Assembly (NCBI RefSeq): GCF_902833645.1
Contig: NZ_CADFGE010000018.1
Coordinates: 115,733-179,732 of the forward strand
Direction: 5' to 3'
Origin: Paraburkholderia fungorum
GTDB lineage: Bacteria > Pseudomonadota > Gammaproteobacteria > Burkholderiales > Burkholderiaceae
DNA length: 64,000 nucleotides
Shown here: piece by piece, positions 45,211-54,232 of the stretch
Layout: each line of letters begins with the position of its first letter
Position numbering within the stretch: position 1 is the stretch's first letter
The notes under the pieces: model-generated
Database searches by the model: none
The model's input: the letters and a program-made list of their open reading frames with translations, nothing else
Told to the model about the DNA's origin: nothing
Translations under genes and position numbers: made by a program

Positions 45211-46773
45211 ATGTCACGTAACGAATCCCCGCAACGCGGCGCGATTGAGACAGTCGTGCTCGACGCCCCTAACGAAATCCCCTTGGGCGATGGCGACAGC
45301 GTCTATAAATCCTTGTGCAACAAGATCAACCTGAAGCCGGTGAGCGCGGCTCGCCCGCTTGAGGCGTTCCGCGACAACGACCTGCTCTCCGAGTCGTCGG
45401 CCGACGAGCGGCTCGCGCGGGGCATGAGTGCCTTCCTGCAACTGGTGGTTGAAAGCAGCAAGCCGGTCGACCGGCTGGACAAATCGCTACTCGATTTCCA
45501 CATCGGCCAGCTCGACCGGACGATCGGCCGTCAACTCGATGCGGTGATGCATACGCCGGAATTCCAGGCACTGGAAGGACGCTGGCGCGGCCTCAAGATG
45601 CTCGTGAGCCGCACGGACTTCCGCAAGAATGTGCGCATCGAGGTGCTCGATGTTTCGAAGGACGCGTTGATCCGTGACTTCGAGGATACACCCGAGCTCA
45701 TCCAGAGTGGCCTGTACCGGCTCACGTACATCGAGGAATACGACACGCCTGGGGGGCAGCCGATCAGCGCACTGATTAGCGACTTTGAGTTCGCCAATTC
45801 AGCGCAGGATATTGGTCTGCTGCGCAACATCTCGAAGGTGGCTGCCGCGGCGCACATGCCGTTCATCGGTTCGGTTGGGCCGGCGTTCTTCGGCAAGCAA
45901 TCCATGGAGGAAGTGGCCGCGATTCAGGATATCGGCAACTATTTCGACCGCGCCGAGTACATCAAGTGGAAGAGCTTCCGCGACACGGACGACGCCCGTT
46001 ATGTGGGGCTCACCATGCCTCGTGTGTTGGGTCGTTTGCCGTACGGCAGAGATACGGCACCGGTGCGGGCGTTCAACTACGAAGAGGCGGTGAAGGGTCC
46101 GGACCACGATCGCTATCTGTGGATTAGCGCGTCGTTTGCGTTCGCTGCGAATATGGTGCGCAGCTTCACCAGCAACGGCTGGTGCGTACAGATTCGCGGT
46201 CCGCAGGCCGGCGGCAAGGTCGAGGATCTGCCGGTTCACCTGTATGACCTGGGCACCGGTTATCAGCCCAAGATCCCGACCGAATTATTGATCCCGGAGA
46301 CGCGGGAGTTCGAGTTCGCCAACCTCGGCTTCATGCCGCTGTCGTTTTACAAGAATCACGACTTTGCGTGCTTCTTCTCGGCCAGCTCGGCGCAGAAGCC
46401 TGCACTCTACGAGACTAAAGAAGCGACCGCGAACAGCCGCATCAATGCGCGTCTACCGTACATCTTTCTGCTGTCGCGTATCGCGCATTACCTGAAGCTG
46501 ATTCAGCGCGAAAACATTGGCACGACCAAAGACCGGCGTCTGCTCGAACTTGAGTTGAACGGCTGGATCAAGGGTCTCGTGACCGAGATGAAAGATCCGG
46601 GTGACGAGCTGCAGGCGTCGCATCCGTTGCGTGAGGCGAAGGTGACGGTCGAAGACATCGAGGACAACCCTGGATTCTTTCGTATCAAGTTGTTCGTTAT
46701 CCCGCACTTCCAGGTGGAGGGGATGGACATCGGTCTGTCGCTGGTGTCGCAGATGCCGAGGGCGAAAAGCTGA
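45211..46773 (+). CDS. tssC: Type VI secretion sheath large subunit TssC
   Basis: 520-residue sheath protein (VipB family). Conserved segments include QLDAVMHTPEFQALEGRWRG, FIGSVGPAFFG, ARYVGLTMPRVLGRLPYG and NSRINARLPYIFLLSRIAHY, with the closing HFQVEGMDIGLSLVSQMP. Length is normal. It is followed by a 104-bp gap and then vgrG. Confidence 0.95.
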   Translation: MSRNESPQRGAIETVVLDAPNEIPLGDGDSVYKSLCNKINLKPVSAARPLEAFRDNDLLSESSADERLARGMSAFLQLVVESSKPVDRLDKSLLDFHIGQLDRTIGRQLDAVMHTPEFQALEGRWRGLKMLVSRTDFRKNVRIEVLDVSKDALIRDFEDTPELIQSGLYRLTYIEEYDTPGGQPISALISDFEFANSAQDIGLLRNISKVAAAAHMPFIGSVGPAFFGKQSMEEVAAIQDIGNYFDRAEYIKWKSFRDTDDARYVGLTMPRVLGRLPYGRDTAPVRAFNYEEAVKGPDHDRYLWISASFAFAANMVRSFTSNGWCVQIRGPQAGGKVEDLPVHLYDLGTGYQPKIPTELLIPETREFEFANLGFMPLSFYKNHDFACFFSASSAQKPALYETKEATANSRINARLPYIFLLSRIAHYLKLIQRENIGTTKDRRLLELELNGWIKGLVTEMKDPGDELQASHPLREAKVTVEDIEDNPGFFRIKLFVIPHFQVEGMDIGLSLVSQMPRAKS

Positions 46774-46877
46774 TTCGCCGTAGTCAATGTAGGCAGCCGA
46801 CGTATTTCGTCAGGATGCGAATGCCCGCGTCCCAACCTTGTCGTCTTTGACGTCGCACGTGTTCGAGGGAGTCGTTG

Positions 46878-49217
46878 ATGGGGTCCATGGTTCTGCCGTC
46901 GCAGGCTTACGAGCTGAAACTCGCGCCGCATCCGGCGCCGTTCTCGGTGCTGAAGTTCGAAGGCGACGAAGGTGTCAGCCGTCTGTACCGCTACGACATC
47001 GAGTTCACGAGCCCTGTCGCCGATATCCCAATGGATCAGGTGCTGGGGCGGCCCGCGAAGTTCGTGATCGACCCTATCGATCCAAACGCCGGCTATCTGC
47101 GAAAGATGTTCGGCGAGAACGCGTCGAAGTTCAGCGAGATGCCTCCGGCGCGGACGATACACGGCATCGTGACGCAGTTCGATCAGCTCGATACATCTGC
47201 CGACGAGACGCGCTACAGACTGCTCGTCGAACCACGTGTTGCCGATCTGGCCCGCACGGTGACCAGCCGTCTGTTCCAGAAGCAGTCGGCGCAGGAAATC
47301 GTCACCGACACGTTGCGCCACTACGGATACCGCGAAGGCGTCGACTTCAGGTTCAATCTTCGCGCGCAATACAAGCGGCACGACTATGTCACCCAGTACC
47401 ACGAGACTAGCCTCGCTTTCATCCAGCGCATCGCCGCGGATGCGGGTATCTGGTTTCGCTTCGAACAGGCGAAGGATCAGGAGGTCATCGTCTTTGGCGA
47501 CGATCTCGATGCGTATGCTCGCAGTCAGCGCGTCGTACCGTTGCGGCGCCACTCAGGACTGGCCAATGCCGGAGCCGAGTCAGTCAGGTCGATCGAACGC
47601 CGCATGCGGCGCGTGCCCGAAGCGATCCAGTTGAACGACTACAACCACCGTCAAGCGGGTGTATCGCTGCTCGTCGAGTGGAACGCGGCGCGCGATGACA
47701 GGACCACGAACGCGGTTGACTACCGCTGGGGCGAGCGTTACGAAACGCCGCAAGAGGGGCAGCGCATTGCGCAACTGCGTCACGAGGCGCATCTGGCGCA
47801 GCAGATTACCTTCAAAGGCGAGGGCAATGCGTTCGCGCTGGAATCCGGCGAGGTGTTGAACCTCGACGAGCAACTCGCTGATGCACCGCACGGCTTGTTC
47901 ATTGTCTCTGTCTCGTCCCATGGTGGGCGCAGGCAGGCGTACTCGAATACGTTTACCGCGATCCCGTCTGATCGCGTCTGGCGCACACCGGTGAGTCTGG
48001 CGGCGCGACCGGTGATCAACGGCATCCTGCCTGCACGCATCACGTCGCCCGCGCACTATAAGCGAGCCTATCTGACGGAGGAAGGCTGGTATGTGATCCA
48101 ACTTCCGTTCGACCTGGACACGTGGAGTCCGGGCGGAACCAGCCGCCCTGTTCGGTTTGCGAAGCCGTACAGCGGCGATAACTACGGTCATCACTTTCCT
48201 CTGATTGATGGTGCTGAGGTGGCGATCATTCATACGGACGGCGATCCGGATCGACCCGTCATTATCGGGGCGATGCACGACAGCTTGCATCCAGACCTCG
48301 TCAACAACCTGAACCACACCCGCAACCTGATTCGTACCGCCGCGCAGAATGAAATGCGCATGGAGGACGAGGAAGGCAGGGAACACATCCGCCTGACCAC
48401 GCCGTTTCGGGCCAGCGAACTCAATCTTGGGCACATGGTCGACGGCGAGAGCAAGGAGCGTGGGCAAGGCGCGGAACTGCGCACTGACGAACATGTCGCC
48501 GTGCGGGGCGGCAAGGGCGTGCTAATTACCGCCGAAGCTCAACCTGAAGCGACGGGACCGCAACTCGACATGCAGGACGCCGACGCCACGCTTCGCCAGG
48601 CGGTGGACATGATGCGCTCGCTGAACGATTCGGCCAAGGCGGCAAAGGCCTGGCTTGCCGAGATCGATCAGCAGCGCGTGCTTATCGAACAGAAGCTCAC
48701 GGGCCTTCAGAGGCCGGTGATTGTCGCCAGCGGGCCCGAAGGTGTCGGCGTTGTCAGTGGACGTGAGTTGCAGGTCGCTGCGCGAAAGCAGATGTTCATC
48801 ACGGCTGGAAACGGTCTGGATATCGGAGCGCTTAAGCGAATTACGGTCGCTGCGGGCGAAGCGGTTTCTCTTTTTGCCGCGAAGCTCGGCATCCGGATTT
48901 TCGCCGCGAAGGGCAAGGTCCAGATTCAGGCGCAGGGCGATGCGATGGAATTGATGGCGCTGAACAACGTCGCGCTCAGTTCATCGACCGGCGAAGTCAT
49001 CATTACCGGTTCGAAGGGCATCACGCTGGGCGATGGTGCGGGTGCGTATCTGAAGATCGCGAACGGCAAGATTGAGATCGCGAGTCCGAACGAGGTGCAG
49101 GTGAGGGGCGGATTGAATGTCGAAGGACCGGCGAGTGGCAATTTCACGTTTCCCAATTGGTCTGATGTCCCGCTGAAGGATTTGAAGGGAAAGATGAACT
49201 TCGGGTTTTCTGAGTAG
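46878..49217 (+). CDS. vgrG: Type VI secretion spike protein VgrG (TssI)
   Basis: 779-residue spike with gp27-like N-terminal domain (RLYRYDIEF, GIVTQFDQL, VTQYHETSLAFIQRIAADAG), a gp5-like OB domain (YVIQLPFDLDTWSPG, HTDGDPDRPVIIGAMHD) and a C-terminal DUF2345-type beta-prism domain rich in GKVQIQAQG-like repeats. The ATG has GAGGGAG six bases upstream. It is embedded between tssC and the effector gene, only 8 bp before the latter. No separate enzymatic C-terminal domain is obvious, so the cargo is probably the next gene product. Confidence 0.94.
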   Translation: MGSMVLPSQAYELKLAPHPAPFSVLKFEGDEGVSRLYRYDIEFTSPVADIPMDQVLGRPAKFVIDPIDPNAGYLRKMFGENASKFSEMPPARTIHGIVTQFDQLDTSADETRYRLLVEPRVADLARTVTSRLFQKQSAQEIVTDTLRHYGYREGVDFRFNLRAQYKRHDYVTQYHETSLAFIQRIAADAGIWFRFEQAKDQEVIVFGDDLDAYARSQRVVPLRRHSGLANAGAESVRSIERRMRRVPEAIQLNDYNHRQAGVSLLVEWNAARDDRTTNAVDYRWGERYETPQEGQRIAQLRHEAHLAQQITFKGEGNAFALESGEVLNLDEQLADAPHGLFIVSVSSHGGRRQAYSNTFTAIPSDRVWRTPVSLAARPVINGILPARITSPAHYKRAYLTEEGWYVIQLPFDLDTWSPGGTSRPVRFAKPYSGDNYGHHFPLIDGAEVAIIHTDGDPDRPVIIGAMHDSLHPDLVNNLNHTRNLIRTAAQNEMRMEDEEGREHIRLTTPFRASELNLGHMVDGESKERGQGAELRTDEHVAVRGGKGVLITAEAQPEATGPQLDMQDADATLRQAVDMMRSLNDSAKAAKAWLAEIDQQRVLIEQKLTGLQRPVIVASGPEGVGVVSGRELQVAARKQMFITAGNGLDIGALKRITVAAGEAVSLFAAKLGIRIFAAKGKVQIQAQGDAMELMALNNVALSSSTGEVIITGSKGITLGDGAGAYLKIANGKIEIASPNEVQVRGGLNVEGPASGNFTFPNWSDVPLKDLKGKMNFGFSE

Positions 49218-49225
49218 GCGCGGTC

Positions 49226-51937
49226 ATGGCAAATACGACGCCGCCTCCGGTCAGTCCTCCATTGAAACAGTTGAGCTTCGCCTTTCCGTTCCGCAGGAAA
49301 GGGCAAGGCGCAACGGCTTCGTCCGCGGACTTTACCGACGAGCACGAGTTCTACAAGGTCCTCGAGGCCGAGCCTTCGGGTAATTATTCGGTCAGTGCGA
49401 AGGGCATGTGGCACGGTGGAATTCACGTGACCGAGGCTGGGGCAGGCCGTTCACTCGATCTGAAATACGGGGTGCGCTGCCTTGCTGACGGCGAAGTGAT
49501 TGCTTATCGCGTGGACCGCGCCTACCCGCTCAGCGAGCTTCCCGCACAGAGCGGCACAGGCGCGATTAGCGCACCGTACAGCACGGGATTCACACTGGTG
49601 CGTCATTCGATGGAATTCCCGCGCGGCACCACGCTCACGTTCTACAGCCTGTACATGCACCTTCAGGATCTGGCGGACTATGAGCGTGATACGACGCTGA
49701 GCCGGCCTGCGTACTGGTCGAAAGAGTTCGAGGTCACGGCATTTGCGCAGGACCGGCCAGACGCCGGGGCAAACGGACAGACGGCGCCCGCTGAACAGAG
49801 GGGGCTACGGATCCGCGCAACCCGACGAACGGGCACGATCCTCGGCATTCTGCCGCAGGGCGCGCGGGTGGTCATTGGGGCGCGCGCGGACGGCTGGGGG
49901 CAGATAACCGACTCTCACGGAGCCGACCTGTATCCGAAAGTTGTGGGTGATTTTGTCTCTCCGGATGTCGCGGCCGACGGGTGGATTTTTCTCGGTAAGG
50001 AGCACGGTGGTCCGGTTGTGACGGAGGTCATGCCCGAGTCGTCACTGGACCGGGTGGTCGTGCTGACGGAGCCGTTCAGGATCAAGGCAGGCGAACTGAT
50101 TGGCCATCTCGGGCGTTATGACTCATTGAGTCCGCAGACTTCGAGCCGCATGGTCCACATCGAGGTGTTCTGCGATGACACCGTCAAGACGTTCATCACG
50201 CAAGGGCAGGCGTGGATCGCAAGTAACGGGGCACACGAACAGGCCTGGCAGCAGTTAGGGTTGCCCAAGGTCCCCACGATTCTGCGCGTTGACCGTAATA
50301 CGACGCTGTACCACTTGCCAGGTCAGCAAGGGCAACACGCGAAGCAGACCGGCGTGATCCAGGTGGCTTCATTTGCCGGGTTAGCCCGCCAGGCGAACAG
50401 CCCTTCTATGGAGGCAACGGCGGGAACCGATGGGCGGAAACTCAACTGGTGGCACGTGGACAGTGCGGACGCGCTGGGTCGCGACATCAGCGGATGGGTG
50501 CGCGAAGATAGTTTCGCGGGCGGCCGGGTGACGCATGAATTTGCCCAGAAATGGGTGGATTTCAAAACCCTGGAGGATCCACACGACCCAACGCATACGA
50601 TGTTTGCGACGACTCAGGCATACGTTGACTATTCGACCGGCGCAGACGTGGCGGATGCAGGCTCGCGGGACAAGCTGAGTCAGTTGATGCAGAAGATCTA
50701 CGACACGCTGCCGCTGACGGGAGACAGTAACCAGGCTGCGGACAGGCTCCACGATGCGGCGGAAAATCCGTGGGTCGCATTGCGTATGTCGAGACTGATC
50801 ATCAGGCATGAGAGCGAATGGGCTAATCCGGACAAGTGGAAACGGCTCATTGCTGAAATCGAAAAAAAGACCGGGCCTCAGCCGCAGCACGAGGCAGAGT
50901 TGGAACGCATCGAGAAGCTTGTCTGGTGGGATGACGTCAAGGCCTGCTTGGCGGATCTGCCCGCGCCGGACGTTTTTCATATCCATCCGATCGCGTTGGT
51001 GGGGAATTTTCTCGTTGGACAAACTCTCTGCGCCTGCGGATGCTGTCTTCAGGACGTGTTTAAGGTTACCCGCTATGGACACGCTCCGAACACGCACTAT
51101 GGTCCGGTGTTCTGGGGCGAAAGGGCACTCGACAAATCGAAGGTGCTGACCGAAATGCGAGTTAGCGGCGTGATTTCTGAAAGTGAGTATCGGATTATTG
51201 TGGCGATGTCGAAAAACGAGGGAATGCTTGACGCTGTTCAGTCTTACGATAGTGAGGCGGTGACAGCGGGGGCGATGCAGAAAACAATCAACTCGATGGG
51301 CAAGGGGGAATTTCCGACCCAGGTTGCGGAATTCAAAGCATCCAATGCTTCTGAATACAGCGAATTGTTTGAAAAGTGTGGTTGGACAGTAGAAGGGATG
51401 GGACCTGGCGCCCAGATGTTTTATTCGCATTCCGAATTGACGCAAGGTCAAAAAATCACTGGCGCACCTCTAAAAGATTTGATGAGGCGAGGCTGTTCGG
51501 CCGCGAACTTCGGGCAGAAGGTGAAAAGCGTCCCACTCGCAGTTATCGCGCACGCAATCACTTCCAGGTCATACGAGACAAAGCAACTTATGGACTTCCT
51601 GTCCCGTCTCCGGGACAAGGTCCTTCCTGCGACGCCGCGTGGATACCACTACACGATAGCGCGGTACTTTCAGTCTGACCTGGGGCGAGCCGCAGCCCTG
51701 GACCAGAGTGTGAATCGACCCGGATATGTGACCCGGGACATCGGGAAGGCGCTGGATGCTCTGTTTGCGCACCATCCTGAGCTTTCGAGAAATCCAGATG
51801 AGTGGGGTTTGAACCGCGCTCAATACGAGCGTGAAGTTGTTGGCCACTATGGAAACAGTCGGGAAATGTCTCGTGACAGCAACGGATTGAATTCGGCGCC
51901 ACGGCGATTTGGAAATTTAACTGGCAACTTGGGCTAA
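49226..51937 (+). CDS. Probable T6SS effector with M23-like N-terminus and lysozyme-like C-terminus
   Basis: 903-residue protein without signal peptide, directly after vgrG. Residues about 60-310 follow the layout of an M23 (LytM) peptidase: WHGGIHVTE, CLADGEVIAY, FYSLYMHLQDL and MVHIEVFCDD, but the usual HxxxD metal site is altered (HGGIH), so it may be a binding rather than a catalytic domain. Residues about 190-220 and 370-440 look like SH3-type segments. The second half has FHIHPIALVGNFLVGQ, a Cys cluster (CACGCC) and SKNEGMLDAVQSYDSEAV, where a Glu precedes helices as in lysozyme-like enzymes. The combination suggests peptidoglycan attack in the target periplasm. The enzymatic class is inference. 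Confidence 0.7.
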   Translation: MANTTPPPVSPPLKQLSFAFPFRRKGQGATASSADFTDEHEFYKVLEAEPSGNYSVSAKGMWHGGIHVTEAGAGRSLDLKYGVRCLADGEVIAYRVDRAYPLSELPAQSGTGAISAPYSTGFTLVRHSMEFPRGTTLTFYSLYMHLQDLADYERDTTLSRPAYWSKEFEVTAFAQDRPDAGANGQTAPAEQRGLRIRATRRTGTILGILPQGARVVIGARADGWGQITDSHGADLYPKVVGDFVSPDVAADGWIFLGKEHGGPVVTEVMPESSLDRVVVLTEPFRIKAGELIGHLGRYDSLSPQTSSRMVHIEVFCDDTVKTFITQGQAWIASNGAHEQAWQQLGLPKVPTILRVDRNTTLYHLPGQQGQHAKQTGVIQVASFAGLARQANSPSMEATAGTDGRKLNWWHVDSADALGRDISGWVREDSFAGGRVTHEFAQKWVDFKTLEDPHDPTHTMFATTQAYVDYSTGADVADAGSRDKLSQLMQKIYDTLPLTGDSNQAADRLHDAAENPWVALRMSRLIIRHESEWANPDKWKRLIAEIEKKTGPQPQHEAELERIEKLVWWDDVKACLADLPAPDVFHIHPIALVGNFLVGQTLCACGCCLQDVFKVTRYGHAPNTHYGPVFWGERALDKSKVLTEMRVSGVISESEYRIIVAMSKNEGMLDAVQSYDSEAVTAGAMQKTINSMGKGEFPTQVAEFKASNASEYSELFEKCGWTVEGMGPGAQMFYSHSELTQGQKITGAPLKDLMRRGCSAANFGQKVKSVPLAVIAHAITSRSYETKQLMDFLSRLRDKVLPATPRGYHYTIARYFQSDLGRAAALDQSVNRPGYVTRDIGKALDALFAHHPELSRNPDEWGLNRAQYEREVVGHYGNSREMSRDSNGLNSAPRRFGNLTGNLG

Positions 51938-52722
51938 TGAGAACTCGTATGTTGAAGTGCAGCTATAAGGGATGGGTTGTCGCGCTCGTGTTTTTATCAG
52001 GGTCTCCCGTGCAAGCAAGCGCGGATAAAAGTGCCGAGCGAGAAAAGATAGATTTTCGTGGAGGGTCGTCTTTGATTTTTTCTCTGCCACTAAAAGGCAG
52101 AGAGGCGAAGACGTTCGGACCCGGATGGAAGCGCGCGGTACTCGAAGAAGCGTCTGGACGTGAAACTCCCCTTTTTCCGATGGAAGCGTTCGCGTCGATG
52201 GGCGGTGTGATATTCGCCCGCGACTATTCCCCGCGAGTTTCTCCGTCCGGCAGGTACGCGGTTCTGGACGTTCTCCGAGCCGGGGTTGTCGACCCGGGCC
52301 CCTCGGGCACGGCCGAGGACTCTGGCAGGCAATATTGCCCGGTACTGGATACCGCGTCGGGATGCATAGTCAGTATGCAAACCGGTGAGCTTTGCGGCGG
52401 CAATTGGTCCGAGAAGGCCGACAAGTGGATCGTGACCGGATACGAATACGATGCCACCAAGGCGATGATCCAATATGGGTTTTCTGGGGCAAACGAGCTA
52501 TGGAATCAATTTCAGAAATCCGTCAAGTTGAATGGCTCAGCGTCGATCAGACAGCATCTCGTTGACAGCGCCGGTTTGATAAACATTATGAAATGCGAGC
52601 CGCCGAACGCGAGCAACAGGGCTTCTTACTCTTCGATTGCGCGTCAGCTAGTCAGGGAAGGTGATCGGAACGATGCCGCATATATAGAAAAAGAACTGGG
52701 TTTCAAAAAATATGAACGATGA
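51937..52722 (+). CDS. Probable periplasmic immunity protein for the adjacent effector
   Basis: 261-residue protein with a signal peptide (KGWVVALVFLSGSPVQASA, cleavage likely after QASA). Its start overlaps the effector stop (taATG). The mature part is not recognised; it contains FPMEAFASMGGVIFARDYSP and three or four cysteines that could form disulfides. Location between effector and PAAR gene, export to the periplasm and the noticeably lower GC of this stretch are what one expects of an immunity gene against a cell-wall-targeting effector. The assignment is contextual. Confidence 0.6.
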   Translation: MRTRMLKCSYKGWVVALVFLSGSPVQASADKSAEREKIDFRGGSSLIFSLPLKGREAKTFGPGWKRAVLEEASGRETPLFPMEAFASMGGVIFARDYSPRVSPSGRYAVLDVLRAGVVDPGPSGTAEDSGRQYCPVLDTASGCIVSMQTGELCGGNWSEKADKWIVTGYEYDATKAMIQYGFSGANELWNQFQKSVKLNGSASIRQHLVDSAGLINIMKCEPPNASNRASYSSIARQLVREGDRNDAAYIEKELGFKKYER

Positions 52723-52993
52723 AGGAATCATCGAAACGAAAAAACTTGCATACGAAGGCGATAGCACAAGCCACGGTGGAAAAATTCTCACCGGTTCAGA
52801 TCGTATCAAGCTCAAGGGGCGTCGCGCGGCACGGGTCGGCGACATGGTGTCCTGTCCGATCCACGGCAACAACGAAATAGCGGAAGGAGGCAGCAGCATG
52901 AAAGACGCCGGCATTCCACTCTCAAGGGCTGGCGATCATACCCAGTGCGGCAGCTTCCTTATTGCGACATCCGACGGCGCGACGGTTCGATAG
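52712..52993 (+). CDS. PAAR-domain spike tip protein
   Basis: 93-residue single PAAR domain that should cap VgrG and help dock the effector. The family motifs are STSHGGKILTGSD, RAARVGDMVSCPIHG and AGDHTQCGSFLIATSDGA, with conserved Cys and His residues for the zinc site. It overlaps the preceding immunity-like gene by 11 bp and abuts the next gene with no gap. Confidence 0.9.
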   Translation: MNDEGIIETKKLAYEGDSTSHGGKILTGSDRIKLKGRRAARVGDMVSCPIHGNNEIAEGGSSMKDAGIPLSRAGDHTQCGSFLIATSDGATVR

Positions 52994-54232
52994 ATGCCGA
53001 TTGATTTTGCGCGGGTACCTCCGCTGGTGGTGGTCCCGGGGCCACCGCGTGTGTCCACGCTGCTCTGGGCAATGCTGCTCATCGTGGTTATGTGTCTGGG
53101 GAGCTCGCTTGCTATTTTCCTGTGGCCTGCGGGACGACCGGCCGACACTGCATGGTTCTGGTTGTGCGTCCTCGGCTATCCGGCGCTCGTATGGGTCTTT
53201 TTGCTGTGCTCCTATCTTGGTTACTCGTATGCCCGGCGCAGCGGTGCAACAGCTCGCAACGTGATGAGCGCATGCGAGGAAGAAAAATGTCACAGACTTG
53301 CCAGCAAACCTCTCGTTATTCTCGGTCATGGCTGGTGCTATTCAGCGTATGACAAGGAGAACAGCGTCGAGCACCTGGTCACGGGTGGCGTCAGGATGTT
53401 TCCGCGTCCGAGCAGGGCGGTGCCGGGTCTGGATGTCAACGCACGCTGGCTGGAAATTCCTGGCATGACGTTCCATGCGGGCAATGAACTGACCGAACAC
53501 GCGCGTCATCTCGCTGTATGCGATTGGCTTGCGGAGCGACTGGTCGGTTGTGTGTCCGCCGGACTGGCGGCTCTGCCGGCGCGCACGGCTCTTCACGTGG
53601 ACCTGACTCTGCAGTCAACGGTCGACCTGTCCCACGTTCATACCCGCTTGCAGGATTTGCTTCGCGCCGAAGCACCGATGTTGCGCCTGACCGTCAACGC
53701 CGGCAACGACCCTCTGTCGCTGTTCGAGACGGACGCCTGGCACGACCGCCTCGACCCGCGCGACGCACAAATGCTGGTCGCGATCGGCTTGCGCAACGCG
53801 GTCAGCGAACGACTGCAGGACGGCGTGGCCGAGGCAGGCATAGCGCTACTGCTGGCACGCCCGGGCGTTGTCCGCAGCGCAGCGACAGACGTGCTGCACC
53901 TGCATCGCCCTGCTATCGGTCCGGCGGGCGACGTGGACAAGACGCTCGGACTTGCTGCTCGTTGGGGGTGGGCAGAATCAAAGCGGTTGACGATGGTCTG
54001 GGCTAGCGGCCTTTCCGAAAAGCTGGCGCGAGCGGTCAGATCGTCAATCCCATCCGGCGGGCAAACGCAATGGGTCGATCTTGAAGCGACGGTAGGAAAC
54101 TGTGCAGGCGCGGGGGGCTGGCTAGCCACCGCGCTCGCTGCGGAGCACGCGAGGCATACCGGCGAAGCGCAACTGGTCCTCACTCAGGAAGGTGACGACA
54201 TGATCGCCCTCGTCTGTAGAACGCAAACATGA
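52994..54232 (+). CDS. T6SS-linked membrane protein of unknown function
   Basis: 412-residue protein starting at the base after the PAAR stop and overlapping tssM by four bases. Two TM segments are near the N-terminus (about 24-44 and 55-75), then a large soluble domain. I do not recognise a named family with confidence. The C-terminal stretch VGNCAGAGGWLATALAAEHA followed by LVLTQEGDDMIALVCR faintly recalls the closing part of thiolase-fold (ketosynthase-like) proteins, but no catalytic Cys-His-His arrangement is evident. Tight coupling to tssM suggests a structural or assembly role. Confidence 0.65.
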   Translation: MPIDFARVPPLVVVPGPPRVSTLLWAMLLIVVMCLGSSLAIFLWPAGRPADTAWFWLCVLGYPALVWVFLLCSYLGYSYARRSGATARNVMSACEEEKCHRLASKPLVILGHGWCYSAYDKENSVEHLVTGGVRMFPRPSRAVPGLDVNARWLEIPGMTFHAGNELTEHARHLAVCDWLAERLVGCVSAGLAALPARTALHVDLTLQSTVDLSHVHTRLQDLLRAEAPMLRLTVNAGNDPLSLFETDAWHDRLDPRDAQMLVAIGLRNAVSERLQDGVAEAGIALLLARPGVVRSAATDVLHLHRPAIGPAGDVDKTLGLAARWGWAESKRLTMVWASGLSEKLARAVRSSIPSGGQTQWVDLEATVGNCAGAGGWLATALAAEHARHTGEAQLVLTQEGDDMIALVCRTQT

